From positions 1 through 36,297 of the forward strand of contig JALNVI010000023.1 in the NCBI GenBank assembly GCA_023231425.1: a stretch of DNA of 36,297 nucleotides, given 5' to 3'. Numbering within the stretch: the first letter of the stretch is position 1; every line of letters starts with the position of its first letter. This DNA comes from Desulforhopalus sp. (GTDB taxonomy: Bacteria > Desulfobacterota > Desulfobulbia > Desulfobulbales > Desulfocapsaceae). Positions 24,841-33,703 of the stretch are shown here, in pieces. Made by a program: the position numbers and the translations under genes. The notes under the pieces were generated by a model. The model ran no database searches. It saw only the letters and a program-made list of their open reading frames with translations, and had not been told where the DNA came from.

Positions 24841-25688
24841 CTCCCGTCTCCGTCCAGAAAAATTACGCTGCAGTTACGGCCGGTGGTTTTGCCGCATTCA
24901 CGCACCGTTCGCCGCCAGGAAAAGTAGTTTTCGTCGCAGGATGTACAGATATTGAGGGAACGGATGTTCTCTTTTTGCAGACCAGCTTCGGTGAGCTGCA
25001 TGGTGGAGATGGCAGGGAAATCAAAGGAGTTTTCCCCGAAGCGAAAAGGCAGGAAACTCTCGGGAAGTTCCTCGCGATAGTTGATAAACTCGGCACAACA
25101 GACACCGAGGGCCGGGGAAATAACGGCATGGATATCGTCCGGATTGCTGTCGAAATCCTGCACCATGCGGGCAACAATAGCTGGCAGAATGCCACGCACG
25201 CTGCCACGCCAGCCGCAGTGTGCCGCAGCGACAACCGCGTGGACCGGATCGTGCAGCAGCACCGCCTGACAGTCAGCGGTCTGGATGGCAAGGCCAACGT
25301 GCGCCAGTGCGGTAATCATGCCGTCACAACCGTCACCTGGATCAATATCCTCGCCAGGGCTTTCCCCCTGCAGATTACGTATGGTAAGAATAGTGGTGCC
25401 GTGAGTCTGGTGGACAAAAAGCAGCCTGTTCAGCTTGAGGACCTGCCTGATACGGTGACGGTTATCCACCACCTTCGACCGCTGGTCACCCACCCGAACC
25501 CCGACGTTGAGCGAGTCATAAACGCCCTCACTGCAACCGCCGTGCCTGGTAGTGCAGACCCAGACAGCCTTGTTTTTTCTGACGCCTTCTCCCGTATTGG
25601 CGACTTTTTTGTCGACGGGGGGAAAGACACCACCCTGCCATCTGTATTCGTTATCGTCTTCTGTCAGGTTCAAAGGCTTCTCCTTCAT
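24837..25688 (-). CDS. pgeF: Peptidoglycan editing factor PgeF (YfiH/laccase-domain family)
   Basis: 283 residues. Motifs typical of the family are VHQTHG, QTADCQAV, AAHCGWRGS, LGVCCAEF and the tail CTSCDENYFSWRR, giving the His/Cys copper- or zinc-binding site. In E. coli the enzyme removes L-Ser-containing UDP-MurNAc errors from peptidoglycan precursors; relatives show laccase-like and purine nucleoside cleaving activity. An N-terminal extension of about 40 residues precedes the core and is unlike standard PgeF, which could be either a real addition or a start too far upstream; an in-frame start near residue 41 would need a non-ATG codon. It leads the regulator-kinase operon. Confidence 0.88.
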   Translation of the reverse strand: MKEKPLNLTEDDNEYRWQGGVFPPVDKKVANTGEGVRKNKAVWVCTTRHGGCSEGVYDSLNVGVRVGDQRSKVVDNRHRIRQVLKLNRLLFVHQTHGTTILTIRNLQGESPGEDIDPGDGCDGMITALAHVGLAIQTADCQAVLLHDPVHAVVAAAHCGWRGSVRGILPAIVARMVQDFDSNPDDIHAVISPALGVCCAEFINYREELPESFLPFRFGENSFDFPAISTMQLTEAGLQKENIRSLNICTSCDENYFSWRRTVRECGKTTGRNCSVIFLDGDGR

Positions 25689-25710
25689 GTAAAGGGTATC
25701 CTAAAGTTGA

Positions 25711-25730
25711 TCTTATGGATACCTTGAATA
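25711..25730 (-). repeat. Dispersed repeat family 1, short remnant G
   Basis: Read on the minus strand, ATTCAAGGTATCCATAA matches TTTCAAGGTACCCATAA at the end of copy A in 15 of 17 positions. Too short to stand alone; supported by the family context. Confidence 0.4.
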
Positions 25731-25842
25731 ATTACGCAGAAGGACGTAAAGGGCAAGGGGTTTCGGGGAGAGATCTCCGCCCGGAAAAGCAGGCCTGCCA
25801 CGCCGAGATTCGGGACGCGGAAAGAACCGTGGGAAAAGGTAA

Positions 25843-26037
25843 ATCCTGCTCTACAACTTCAGTGGATATGGAGAGTCGTTGATCGACTACGACCATTATG
25901 TGAACCGGCTCGGGGTGGATTTTTGCTCACCGATTTTCCCTAAGCAGACACTGGCAGATCACGCCACACAAAAGATTATCCCCACCGCTGGCGGTGGAGC
26001 CGTGGAAGGGCGCTGCGATCTTTCGTGCTCCCTGTAA
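25843..26037 (+). pseudogene. Possible gene remnant in the pgeF-kinase gap
   Basis: An open stretch of 64 codons with no start codon, preceded directly by TAA, reads ILLYNFSGYGESLIDYDHYV and continues to GVDFCSPIFPK before ending at TAA 26035-26037. Its composition resembles protein rather than noise, and the upstream bases give ATG-less code in the wrong frame. I do not recognise the family. It may be the decayed start or middle of a lost gene. The whole gap from 25689 to 26563 otherwise holds only repeats (25711-25730, 26088-26152, 26223-26376, 26411-26432). Confidence 0.3.
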
Positions 26038-26087
26038 TTGCGGTGTTCACAGAGATATATTCCCTGCCACGTCCCATGAAACAGGTG

Positions 26088-26152
26088 GACGGGAAAAGCA
26101 AAGGTGGTAAAACAGTTTTTTTACCGCGAAGAATGCGAAGGAACGCAAAAGC
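26088..26152. repeat. Dispersed repeat family 2, copy in the pgeF-kinase gap
   Basis: GGACGGGAAAAGCAAA, then CAGTTTTTTTACCGCGAAG and GCGAAGGAACGC, are the same two ingredients seen at 20607-20797 and 29398-29580. An inverted match to the GCGAAG part, CTTCGCATCCTTCGCGATAA, lies at 26411-26432 on the other side of family-1 copy C. Confidence 0.6.
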
Positions 26153-26222
26153 CTTTGAGCAAAAGCTTGTTAAAATTAAACAGGAATTTGCTGTTATTAT
26201 ATTTTCAGAGTATTCTGAATAC

Positions 26223-26376
26223 CCTTGTATTTCGTTCATATTCGAGGCGCAGGGGGAAATTTATTAGAGCCATGTTTGATCACGGAGTCTAACGCTTACC
26301 TGGGGTATAGCGCTTACCTCGACGTCTCGTTCCTCGCTTTGTCGGAGGATAAATTTCTTCCTGTAACGAAGAAGAT
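26223..26376 (-). repeat. Dispersed repeat family 1, near-complete inverted copy C
   Basis: About 154 bases. Its reverse complement matches copy A along its length, including the tandem GGTAAGCG units and GTGATCAAACATGGCTC-like centre, and ends in CGAATATGAACGAAATACAAG. The last 10 bases seen in A (CTGTTTCAAG) are missing here. It sits between inverted GCGAAG-motif copies of family 2. Confidence 0.85.
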
Positions 26377-26563
26377 GGCCGAACGACTGCTGATTCAAGG
26401 AACCCTTTCCTCTTCGCATCCTTCGCGATAATTTTTTTTATCTGTCCCCAGACTTTTTGAGAAGTTACTCTTTTAAGAGTCAATTTGTGTCAATAGATGG
26501 TTAATTTCAACTCCGCTATTTAGTGATTTTTTCTTCTTTAAAACCGAATAAAGAGGATCACCT

Positions 26564-29392
26564 GTGAGTAGATTTGTTTCCAAATATCTGTGCGGAATTC
26601 CTTCTCTTATCCTTTTGATCATCGCCGGACTCGCGAGTAATTACTTCAAATTTACACTTTTTCTCAATGTCGATTTTATCTTCGGCAGTATTTTTTCCAT
26701 GCTTGCCCTCCAATACTGCGGCCCTCGCCGGGGAGTTGTGGCTGCAGCCCTGATTGCCAGTTACACCTGGGTTACCTGGAACCATCCTTACGCAATTATC
26801 ACTTTGACGACCGAAGTCATGGTTGTCAGCCTGTTAATGAAGCGGCGTAAAGTGGGGTTAGTTCTGGCGGATACCCTCTACTGGATCTTCGTCGGCATGC
26901 CGCTCGTCTTCCTGTTCTCTCACTTTGTCACGCAAACTCCCCCTGGGAACACCTCTCTTATCATGACCAAACAGGCAGTGAACGGCATTGCCAATGCGTT
27001 GATTGCCCGTTTGATCTATAGCATTTTTAACCTCAGGAAAAGCACCGGATTAATCTCTTATCGCGAGAGTATTTACAATCTGATGGCATTGTTTGTGCTC
27101 TGCCCCACTCTGATCATGCTGGCGCTGAGCAGCCGCAGCGATTTTGCCAGGATGGATCAATTTATTCGTGCATCTCTTGCGCAAGAAAGTCAGCAGGTGG
27201 CACTTCTTGTTAACACCTGGCTGGAGAATAGAACCTCGGTCATTGTCAACCTGGCCGCCCTGACTGAGACCATGCCACCAGAGCAACTGCAACCCCGACT
27301 CGATCAGGCCCGCGCTGCCGATGTTAATTTTCTGCGTATCGGCATGCGAAGCAACGACTCTACAATCATGGCCTACTCACCGCTGATTGATGATTTTGGG
27401 AAACCCAATGTCGGTAAAAAACTCGCAGAGCGTCCCTATATTGCAAAGCTCCGTCAGACTCTCAAACCCATGCTCGCCATGGTGGTAATGGGACGCATCA
27501 ATTCGCCTGCACCCGCAGCAATTATGCTCAGTCCAATTGTAAAAAATGGCATGTTCTCAGGATACATCAATGGTGTCCTGAATCTTGATCAACTGAAGAC
27601 GCGAATTCTCAGAAGTGCAAATAAAACCGATTTTCTGTACACTTTGATCGACCAGAAGGGGATTGTGATCACCTCCAACCGCAGCGATCAAACAGTGATG
27701 AAACCTTTTGCCCGTGGAAATGGCATCACCACCCAGGTCGATGATGGTCTCACTCTCTATAGTCCCAGGCTTGATCTCAATGATCCAACAATTAAGCGCG
27801 GGGAAAAGTCATATTACAGTGCCCTGATAGCCATCGGTGGTCAGTCAGAATGGACCCTGATTCTTGATCAGCCTCTAGCTCCATTCCAGAAATCACTCTT
27901 TAATGACTATACAAACAAGTTCTTCACACTGTTTGTCCTGCTGCTTGCGACCCTGGGGCTGGCTGAAATTATGAGCCGGAGGGTTGCTCTTTCTTTGGAG
28001 AAGCTCAACCAGATCACCCATGAACTCCCGGTCAAGCTGACGACGAATGGCAAGGAAATAGAGTGGCCACAAAGCCGGATTAAAGAAACAGCTCAGTTAA
28101 TCTACAACTTCAAACAGATGGCGAATTCACTGGTAGAACAATTCCAACGGGTAAAAAAGAGTAATGAGGGGCTGGAGCGGCAGGTTGAGGAAAGGACGAA
28201 AGAATTAAGGGAGAGGGAACAGAGACTCCGGCAAAGCGAATTACAATTATTAGATGCTCAAGAACTCGGTAAAACCGGGTCCTGGATTTATAACCTCGAA
28301 ACGGGAAGAATCTGGGCGTCCGCTGAAGGATCCCGAATCTACGGCCTCCCTCCTGTACCCGGAGATTTGTCCATTGAAATCATTGAAGCCTGTATCCCTG
28401 AGAGAGATCGAGTACATGAGGCTCTGATGAACCTGATCAATAAAGGCCAGGAATATAATCTTGAATTTTCAATTTCTCCAGCAGACGGCAATCCTCCAAG
28501 AGAAATAGTTTCGCTTGCACAGCTTCAAAAGGATGCAGAAGGGAAACCCCTTCAGGTTTTGGGCATCATTCAGGACATCACCGAGCGTAAGCAGGCAGAG
28601 AAGATGCAGGAGAAAGTCCAGGCCCGGCTCTCCCGGTTCGAAAAAAATGAAAGTTTGAACCGCATGGCCGGTGCTGTTGCCCATCATTTCAACAACCAGC
28701 TGGCAGTCGTTATCGGCAATCTTGATTTAGCTCTGGATGGTATGCCACAGGATGCAGCATTGATTGAAAACCTGACCTCTGCAATGCAGGGAGCCCATAA
28801 TGCGGCAGAGGTAAGCCGTCTTATGCTCACGTATCTCGGCCAGACAACCTGCAAATACATACCGATGAATTTGTCTGAAATCTGCCGTCAAAGCGTGTCA
28901 TTTTTACAACAATCGTCGGCTCCAAAAGGAATAACCTTCAACGTTGACGTACCTGGCCATGGCCCCGTTGTTAAAGGAAATGCAAATCAGATACAACAGG
29001 TTCTGGTTAACCTGATCACCAATGCCTGGGAGGCTATGGACAAGCACCAGGGGAATATTGACGTGATTGTAAAGATGCTTCCCCGGGCTGACATTTTCCA
29101 AAAGTTATGCTTCCCTCCTGACTGGAATCCTGAAGATGAAGAATATGCCTGCCTGGAAATCCGGGATACCGGTTGTGGAATTAAAAAGAAGGATATCGAT
29201 AAGATCTTCGATCCGTTTTACTCAAGCAAATTTACCGGTCGTGGTCTTGGTCTGGCCGTAGTCTTCGGAATTATCAAGGCACATGGAGGCGCGGTGGCAG
29301 TGAGCAGCGACAAAGGTGCAGGAAGCAGTTTTAAAGTTTATTTACCTGTCACAGCCGAATCAGCCATTCCCGTTTTGCTCACAGTGCATTGA
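26564..29392 (+). CDS. Large membrane sensor histidine kinase, orphan
   Basis: 942 residues from a GTG with AGAGGA six bases upstream. The first 160 residues hold about five hydrophobic helices in a MASE-like sensor block. A further helix near 175-190 opens a periplasmic region of about 250 residues that resembles a double-Cache ligand sensor, closed by a helix at about 448-468. A PAS domain lies near 570-690. The phospho-acceptor is in AVAHHFNNQL (H707/H708), a form common in hybrid-type kinases. The ATP-binding part follows (NQIQQVLVNLITNA, DTGCGI, FDPFYSSKFTGRGLGLAVV). There is no receiver domain and no regulator beside it, so its partner is elsewhere. Domain borders are estimates. Confidence 0.9.
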   Translation: MSRFVSKYLCGIPSLILLIIAGLASNYFKFTLFLNVDFIFGSIFSMLALQYCGPRRGVVAAALIASYTWVTWNHPYAIITLTTEVMVVSLLMKRRKVGLVLADTLYWIFVGMPLVFLFSHFVTQTPPGNTSLIMTKQAVNGIANALIARLIYSIFNLRKSTGLISYRESIYNLMALFVLCPTLIMLALSSRSDFARMDQFIRASLAQESQQVALLVNTWLENRTSVIVNLAALTETMPPEQLQPRLDQARAADVNFLRIGMRSNDSTIMAYSPLIDDFGKPNVGKKLAERPYIAKLRQTLKPMLAMVVMGRINSPAPAAIMLSPIVKNGMFSGYINGVLNLDQLKTRILRSANKTDFLYTLIDQKGIVITSNRSDQTVMKPFARGNGITTQVDDGLTLYSPRLDLNDPTIKRGEKSYYSALIAIGGQSEWTLILDQPLAPFQKSLFNDYTNKFFTLFVLLLATLGLAEIMSRRVALSLEKLNQITHELPVKLTTNGKEIEWPQSRIKETAQLIYNFKQMANSLVEQFQRVKKSNEGLERQVEERTKELREREQRLRQSELQLLDAQELGKTGSWIYNLETGRIWASAEGSRIYGLPPVPGDLSIEIIEACIPERDRVHEALMNLINKGQEYNLEFSISPADGNPPREIVSLAQLQKDAEGKPLQVLGIIQDITERKQAEKMQEKVQARLSRFEKNESLNRMAGAVAHHFNNQLAVVIGNLDLALDGMPQDAALIENLTSAMQGAHNAAEVSRLMLTYLGQTTCKYIPMNLSEICRQSVSFLQQSSAPKGITFNVDVPGHGPVVKGNANQIQQVLVNLITNAWEAMDKHQGNIDVIVKMLPRADIFQKLCFPPDWNPEDEEYACLEIRDTGCGIKKKDIDKIFDPFYSSKFTGRGLGLAVVFGIIKAHGGAVAVSSDKGAGSSFKVYLPVTAESAIPVLLTVH

Positions 29393-29397
29393 AACAG

Positions 29398-29580
29398 GGA
29401 AGGACGGAGGACGGGAGAAGGGGAGGCAGGAGAAAGCAAACAGCGGAAAAGCAGTTTTTACCGCGAAGGACACGAAGAGTAAAGATATAACAACAGCGAT
29501 ACCCTGTTCAGTTTTAAAATCTTTTCGCTGTTCCGTCTTTTGCTTTTCCCTGTCTCCTGTCTCCTGTTTCCCGTCTCCCT
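29398..29580. repeat. Dispersed repeat family 2, copy with inverted arms behind the kinase
   Basis: The left arm (about 29427-29459, CAGGAGAAAGCAAACAGCGG and onward) is an imperfect inverse of the right arm (about 29516-29559, ending TTTTGCTTTTCCCTGTCTCC). Between them is TACCGCGAAGGACACGAAGA. The right side contains tandem CTGTCTC units. This is the best-formed copy and looks like a small non-autonomous element. No coding content. Confidence 0.65.
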
Positions 29581-29625
29581 GCCTTTACATTCGCCAATAG
29601 AAAGTGAAAATGGCATTTAGCAAGG

Positions 29626-29820
29626 TCATAACCTAACAGGAATGGTATCGCTGCGCAGCTCCACCCCGTAGAGACGCTCAAGAAGCTTCCAAAACAGGCT
29701 ATTGCATGAACCATAGTAGAAATTAACATCCTCCAGCCGCAGCTCTCCGAGGGAAAAGCGCGGCGGAGGCAGGGGTGACGGCAGATCACCCCATCTCCTT
29801 TTCTTTTTCTTTCTTATCAC
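29626..29820 (-). pseudogene. Truncated gene translationally coupled behind purL
   Basis: A 64-codon frame starts at GTG 29820, overlapping the purL stop by four bases (GTGA), and reads MIRKKKKRRWGDLPSPLPP to a stop at 29626. GELRLEDVNFYYGS and NSLFWKLLERLYG look like a genuine domain start. The FYYGS...FWKLL pattern recalls the beginning of uracil-DNA-glycosylase-fold proteins of the mismatch or deoxyinosine group, where about 150 more residues would follow. Those are absent: the frame stops soon after and the family-2 repeat lies 45 bases further on. It is therefore probably a broken or shortened gene. The family is a weak guess; the coupled start is clear. Confidence 0.5.
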
Positions 29821-32800
29821 CGAACGTCATCACACCATCTGCGGGCATTCTGGAACATCCGCAGCCACGGGCTGACCTCCAGCTTTTTCATCTCTTCAGG
29901 GAGATAGTGACACTGCCAGGGGAGGAAACAGCGTTCCGGGTGAGGCATCAGCGCAAGGTGACGGCCATCTGCGGAACAGAGTCCCGCCAGCCCTTCCACT
30001 GAGCCATTGGGATTGAAGGGATAGGCCTCAGTGGACACCCCACTGTCATCCACAAAGACCAGCGGCGTCTGCCCGCCCGTCTTCACCATATCGAGGATAG
30101 AGGGATCAGGGAAGTGGAGCAGCCCCTCACCGTGATCCACATGGATGCCGAAGGTGAGCCCCTCCATGCCCTGCAGCATCATTGCTCTGGAGTTCTGCAC
30201 CTTCACCGTCGCCCAGCGAGACTCGAACCGGCCGGAAAGGTTGTGGACAAAGCGCGGCTGGCGCTCCGCCGGAAGCCCGGCCTGCGGCACCCAGCCGAGC
30301 AGACCGAAAAGCTGGCAGCCGTTGCAGATACCGAGGGTAAAGGTGTCCGGCCGCTCGTAGAAGGCGGTGAACATCTCCCGCATGGTATCGTTGAGCAGAA
30401 TGGTTGCCGCCCAGCCTTTGGCTGATTCCGGCACATCAGCGTAGGAGAAACCACCAACGGCGGCAAGACCTCGGAACTGCGTCAGATCGATGGTGCCGGA
30501 GAGCAGGTCCTTCATACAGACATCCCACGCCTCAAACCCCGCGAGGGTAAAGGCTGCAGCCATTTCACGCTCGGAATTCGACCCTTCATCGCGCAGAATG
30601 GCCACCTTCGGTTTTTCCACTGCCTGCAGCAGCGCCGCTTCACTGACACTCGGGGGATACGGCAGATGATACTGCGGCCCTCTGCGGTCGCGAATGTTAT
30701 GTCGCTCCTCATCGGCATATTCAGCATTCATCTGCAACCGCTCCAGCTGCCAGCTGGTCTCCTCCCACAGCTCCCTCAGTTCCGGCATGGCGCGGTCGAG
30801 AACAACCTCGCCATTACAGCGGACGACGATGTGCTGCTCCGCTTTCGTATCACCGATTTTCAACAGCGGCACCCCGGCTTCACTGAAGAGCTTCTCCACC
30901 GCGAGGCGATTCTCTTCACGACATTCCAGCACGAGGCCAAGCTCCTCGCCGAAGAGTGCGGAAAGCGCTGACCCTCCATGGGCAAGCTCAACATCCAGCC
31001 CGCAGTTACCGGCAAAAGCCATCTCCAGCAGGGTGGTAATCAGGCCGCCGTCACTGCGATCATGGCCGGCAAGCAGCAGCCCCTCTTTGAGACAGCTCTG
31101 CACGGCAAGGAAGCCGGTTTTCAACAGAGAACCATTCTCCACATCCGGGCTCTCATCTCCCACCTGTCCGTACACCTGGGCCAGCGCGGAACCACCGAGG
31201 CGATTTTTGCCCTCACCGAAATCGACAAACAGCAGCGCAGAACCGGGCTGTTTAATATCCGGAGTTACTTTGCAGCGGACATCGGGCATTGCCGCATAGT
31301 TGGAGATGACCAGTTCACGCGGCGATTTCACCATTTCATTTTCCACCATGGTGGCCATGGAGAGGCTGTCCTTGCCACCGTCCACTGCCACGCCGACCTC
31401 CTTCATCAGCGCACTCATCGCCTCGCAGGCGTCGTAGAGCGCAGCACCTTCGCCAGGGAGTTTCGGAGCCCACATCCAGTTGGCCGAGCATTTGATCTGC
31501 TCCATATCAGCAATGCGCGCCCAGACAAGGTTGGTCAAACTCTCTCCCACCGCCATGCGTGCCCCGGCAGCCGGATTAACCAGCATTTTAATTGACTGCT
31601 CACCGATGGAACTGGCAATACCGCTGAGACTGAAATGACTCTGTGCCACCACCTGGGTATCACCGACGGTGAGCTGCAGCGGCCCGCAGCACTGCTGCTG
31701 GGCAACCAGACCGGTAACGGCGCGATCCACCTTATTGGTCAGGAAGCGCTTGGAGCCCACGGAGACGAGACGCAATACCCGCTCAAGAGCCTCATCCACG
31801 CTCACCTGCGGGAGCTGCAGCGGCGTGGTAACGAGATTGCACCGGTTATCACTGAAGGTTTTCTGCGGCATTTCGCCGAGCAGGGCGCGGATGTCAATAT
31901 CCACAGGCGTAGTATTATCGTCCGAATCATGGACAAGAAAACGCAGATCGCCGGTGACCTCCCCGAGGATCTCACACCCAACCTTCTCGCGGATGCAGAT
32001 CGCCTCAAACTGTTTTACCTTTTCCGGCCGAATGAGAAAACCTGTGCGCTCCTGATACTCAGCGACATAGATCTCCAGCACAGACATGGTGGGGTCTCCC
32101 ACATGAATGTTGCGGATCTCAACCCGCCCGCCACTGTGCTCCACCAGCTCTTTGAGTACGTTGGCAGGGCCTCCCGCACCCTGATCGTGGATCACATCAA
32201 CGATATTATGCGCCCCCATCTCAATACAGGCGCGCACCACGCGGCTCATCTTTTGTTCCATCTCGGCGTCACCGCGCTGCACAGCGTTAAAGTCGAGACT
32301 GGATTCATTCTCACCCTGCATCATTGAAGAGGCCGCGCCGCCACCGAAGCCGACGCGATAGGCGGGACCGCCCACCTGGATAATGATCATTCCTTTCTCT
32401 TCTGCAGCCTTCTCAATGTGGCGTTCGTCAATCTGACCGATACCAGCAGTGAACATAATCGGCTTGAGAAAAGCCCAGCGTTCGTCGCCCACCCGCATAT
32501 CAAAGCTGCGGGTAAATCCGCCGATAAGCGGTTCGCCGAATTTGTTGCCATAGTCGGAGGCACCGTTGGAGGCGGAGATCTCAATCTCCAGTGCCCCGGC
32601 AAGGGTGTCGGGACAGGGATAGTCCTGCTCCCAGGCCATGTTATAACCCGGGATGTGCAGACTCCCGACGCAGTAACCAGCGGTCCCCGCCATGACAAAG
32701 GCCCCCTGTCCGGTGCCGAGGACGTCACGAATACGACCGCCGGAACCGGTCTCCGCTCCAGGAAAAGGAGCAACACCGGTAGGAAAGTTGTGAGTCTCGG

Positions 32801-33614
32801 CGGTAAGCAGCGGATCCAGTTCGACCGTTTCCAGCTGGAAGGCCGAGGGGTAACCGGGCCGCCCGGGGCGCAACACTTCAACCTCACAGCCGGCGATAGC
32901 CGAAGAGTTGTCTTTAAAGGCGATACGGCTCCCCCTGGGGCTGGCGACAAGGGTCTCCTTGACCAGCTCAAAAAGCGTAGCCGGCTTCTCTTCCCCGTCA
33001 ATCACCTGCCTGCCTCGGAAAAACCCGTGGCGAGAGTGCTCGGAGTTGGCGTTGTTGAGGTCCATGAGCTCCACTATAGTGGGGTTGCGGTCATTCTTTT
33101 TTACGAAGTAATCGTAATAGAGGTTGCGATCCCACTCGTCCATGGAGATTCCGGGAAGCGCATCAAAAGCGGCAAGTCCCTCCTCCTTGAGAGGCACCTC
33201 ATAGACCGCCTCCGGTTTCACGCCGGTCTCAAAGGTGGTCAGCGGCTGAGGATAGAGACACTCGGTCATGCGGTCGTGGCTGCGGGCGACAAAGGTATTG
33301 ACGTCTTCCCCCTGAGGCACCACGAGGCGACGCGAACGCTCCACCCGGGTGATGCTCTCCAGCCCCGCTGCGTGGCAGATGGAGACCATATTCGAGGACC
33401 AGGCAGTGGCAAAATTCATTCGCGGTCCAACTTCCACCACCCGCTCACCGGTGAGCACCGGCTGCAGCTGTACCGTTTCGGCAAGCAGGCCGTCGGCCAG
33501 GATCAGACGCAGGGCATGCCCCTCCTCTTCTTTCAGCGGGCGGTTGCTCGCAACGTTAAAACACCAGGCCTTGCTGTCGTTGACTTTACGGTAGAGCTGG
33601 AACAGGGTAGACAT
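29817..33614 (-). CDS. purL: Phosphoribosylformylglycinamidine synthase, long single-chain type
   Basis: 1265 residues. It converts FGAR to FGAM with ATP and glutamine. An N-terminal PurS-like part, a linker, the tandem AIRS-like synthase halves (DLNNANSEHSRHGFF, ETHNFPTGVAPFPGAETG, GGKDSL) and a C-terminal class-I glutaminase (nucleophile Cys in LGICNGCQLF, with late HPERCF) are all on one chain. Most other bacteria outside the gammaproteobacteria use separate PurS, PurQ and PurL. AGGAG lies six bases before the ATG. It is unlinked to purF, 22 kb away. The truncated gene above is coupled at its 3' end. Confidence 0.97.
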   Translation of the reverse strand: MSTLFQLYRKVNDSKAWCFNVASNRPLKEEEGHALRLILADGLLAETVQLQPVLTGERVVEVGPRMNFATAWSSNMVSICHAAGLESITRVERSRRLVVPQGEDVNTFVARSHDRMTECLYPQPLTTFETGVKPEAVYEVPLKEEGLAAFDALPGISMDEWDRNLYYDYFVKKNDRNPTIVELMDLNNANSEHSRHGFFRGRQVIDGEEKPATLFELVKETLVASPRGSRIAFKDNSSAIAGCEVEVLRPGRPGYPSAFQLETVELDPLLTAETHNFPTGVAPFPGAETGSGGRIRDVLGTGQGAFVMAGTAGYCVGSLHIPGYNMAWEQDYPCPDTLAGALEIEISASNGASDYGNKFGEPLIGGFTRSFDMRVGDERWAFLKPIMFTAGIGQIDERHIEKAAEEKGMIIIQVGGPAYRVGFGGGAASSMMQGENESSLDFNAVQRGDAEMEQKMSRVVRACIEMGAHNIVDVIHDQGAGGPANVLKELVEHSGGRVEIRNIHVGDPTMSVLEIYVAEYQERTGFLIRPEKVKQFEAICIREKVGCEILGEVTGDLRFLVHDSDDNTTPVDIDIRALLGEMPQKTFSDNRCNLVTTPLQLPQVSVDEALERVLRLVSVGSKRFLTNKVDRAVTGLVAQQQCCGPLQLTVGDTQVVAQSHFSLSGIASSIGEQSIKMLVNPAAGARMAVGESLTNLVWARIADMEQIKCSANWMWAPKLPGEGAALYDACEAMSALMKEVGVAVDGGKDSLSMATMVENEMVKSPRELVISNYAAMPDVRCKVTPDIKQPGSALLFVDFGEGKNRLGGSALAQVYGQVGDESPDVENGSLLKTGFLAVQSCLKEGLLLAGHDRSDGGLITTLLEMAFAGNCGLDVELAHGGSALSALFGEELGLVLECREENRLAVEKLFSEAGVPLLKIGDTKAEQHIVVRCNGEVVLDRAMPELRELWEETSWQLERLQMNAEYADEERHNIRDRRGPQYHLPYPPSVSEAALLQAVEKPKVAILRDEGSNSEREMAAAFTLAGFEAWDVCMKDLLSGTIDLTQFRGLAAVGGFSYADVPESAKGWAATILLNDTMREMFTAFYERPDTFTLGICNGCQLFGLLGWVPQAGLPAERQPRFVHNLSGRFESRWATVKVQNSRAMMLQGMEGLTFGIHVDHGEGLLHFPDPSILDMVKTGGQTPLVFVDDSGVSTEAYPFNPNGSVEGLAGLCSADGRHLALMPHPERCFLPWQCHYLPEEMKKLEVSPWLRMFQNARRWCDDVR

Positions 33615-33703
33615 AAAAGTCTCCTTTTGGGATAATTATGATGTTAAAAGGGTAAAAAATATTATTGTTTTTTTGAAATCGGAAAAAGACCAACGCTTTT
33701 CCC

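Noticed and set aside
32418..33635. 405-codon plus-strand frame opposite purL
   Set aside because: Antisense to conserved purL motifs, with no recognisable domain.
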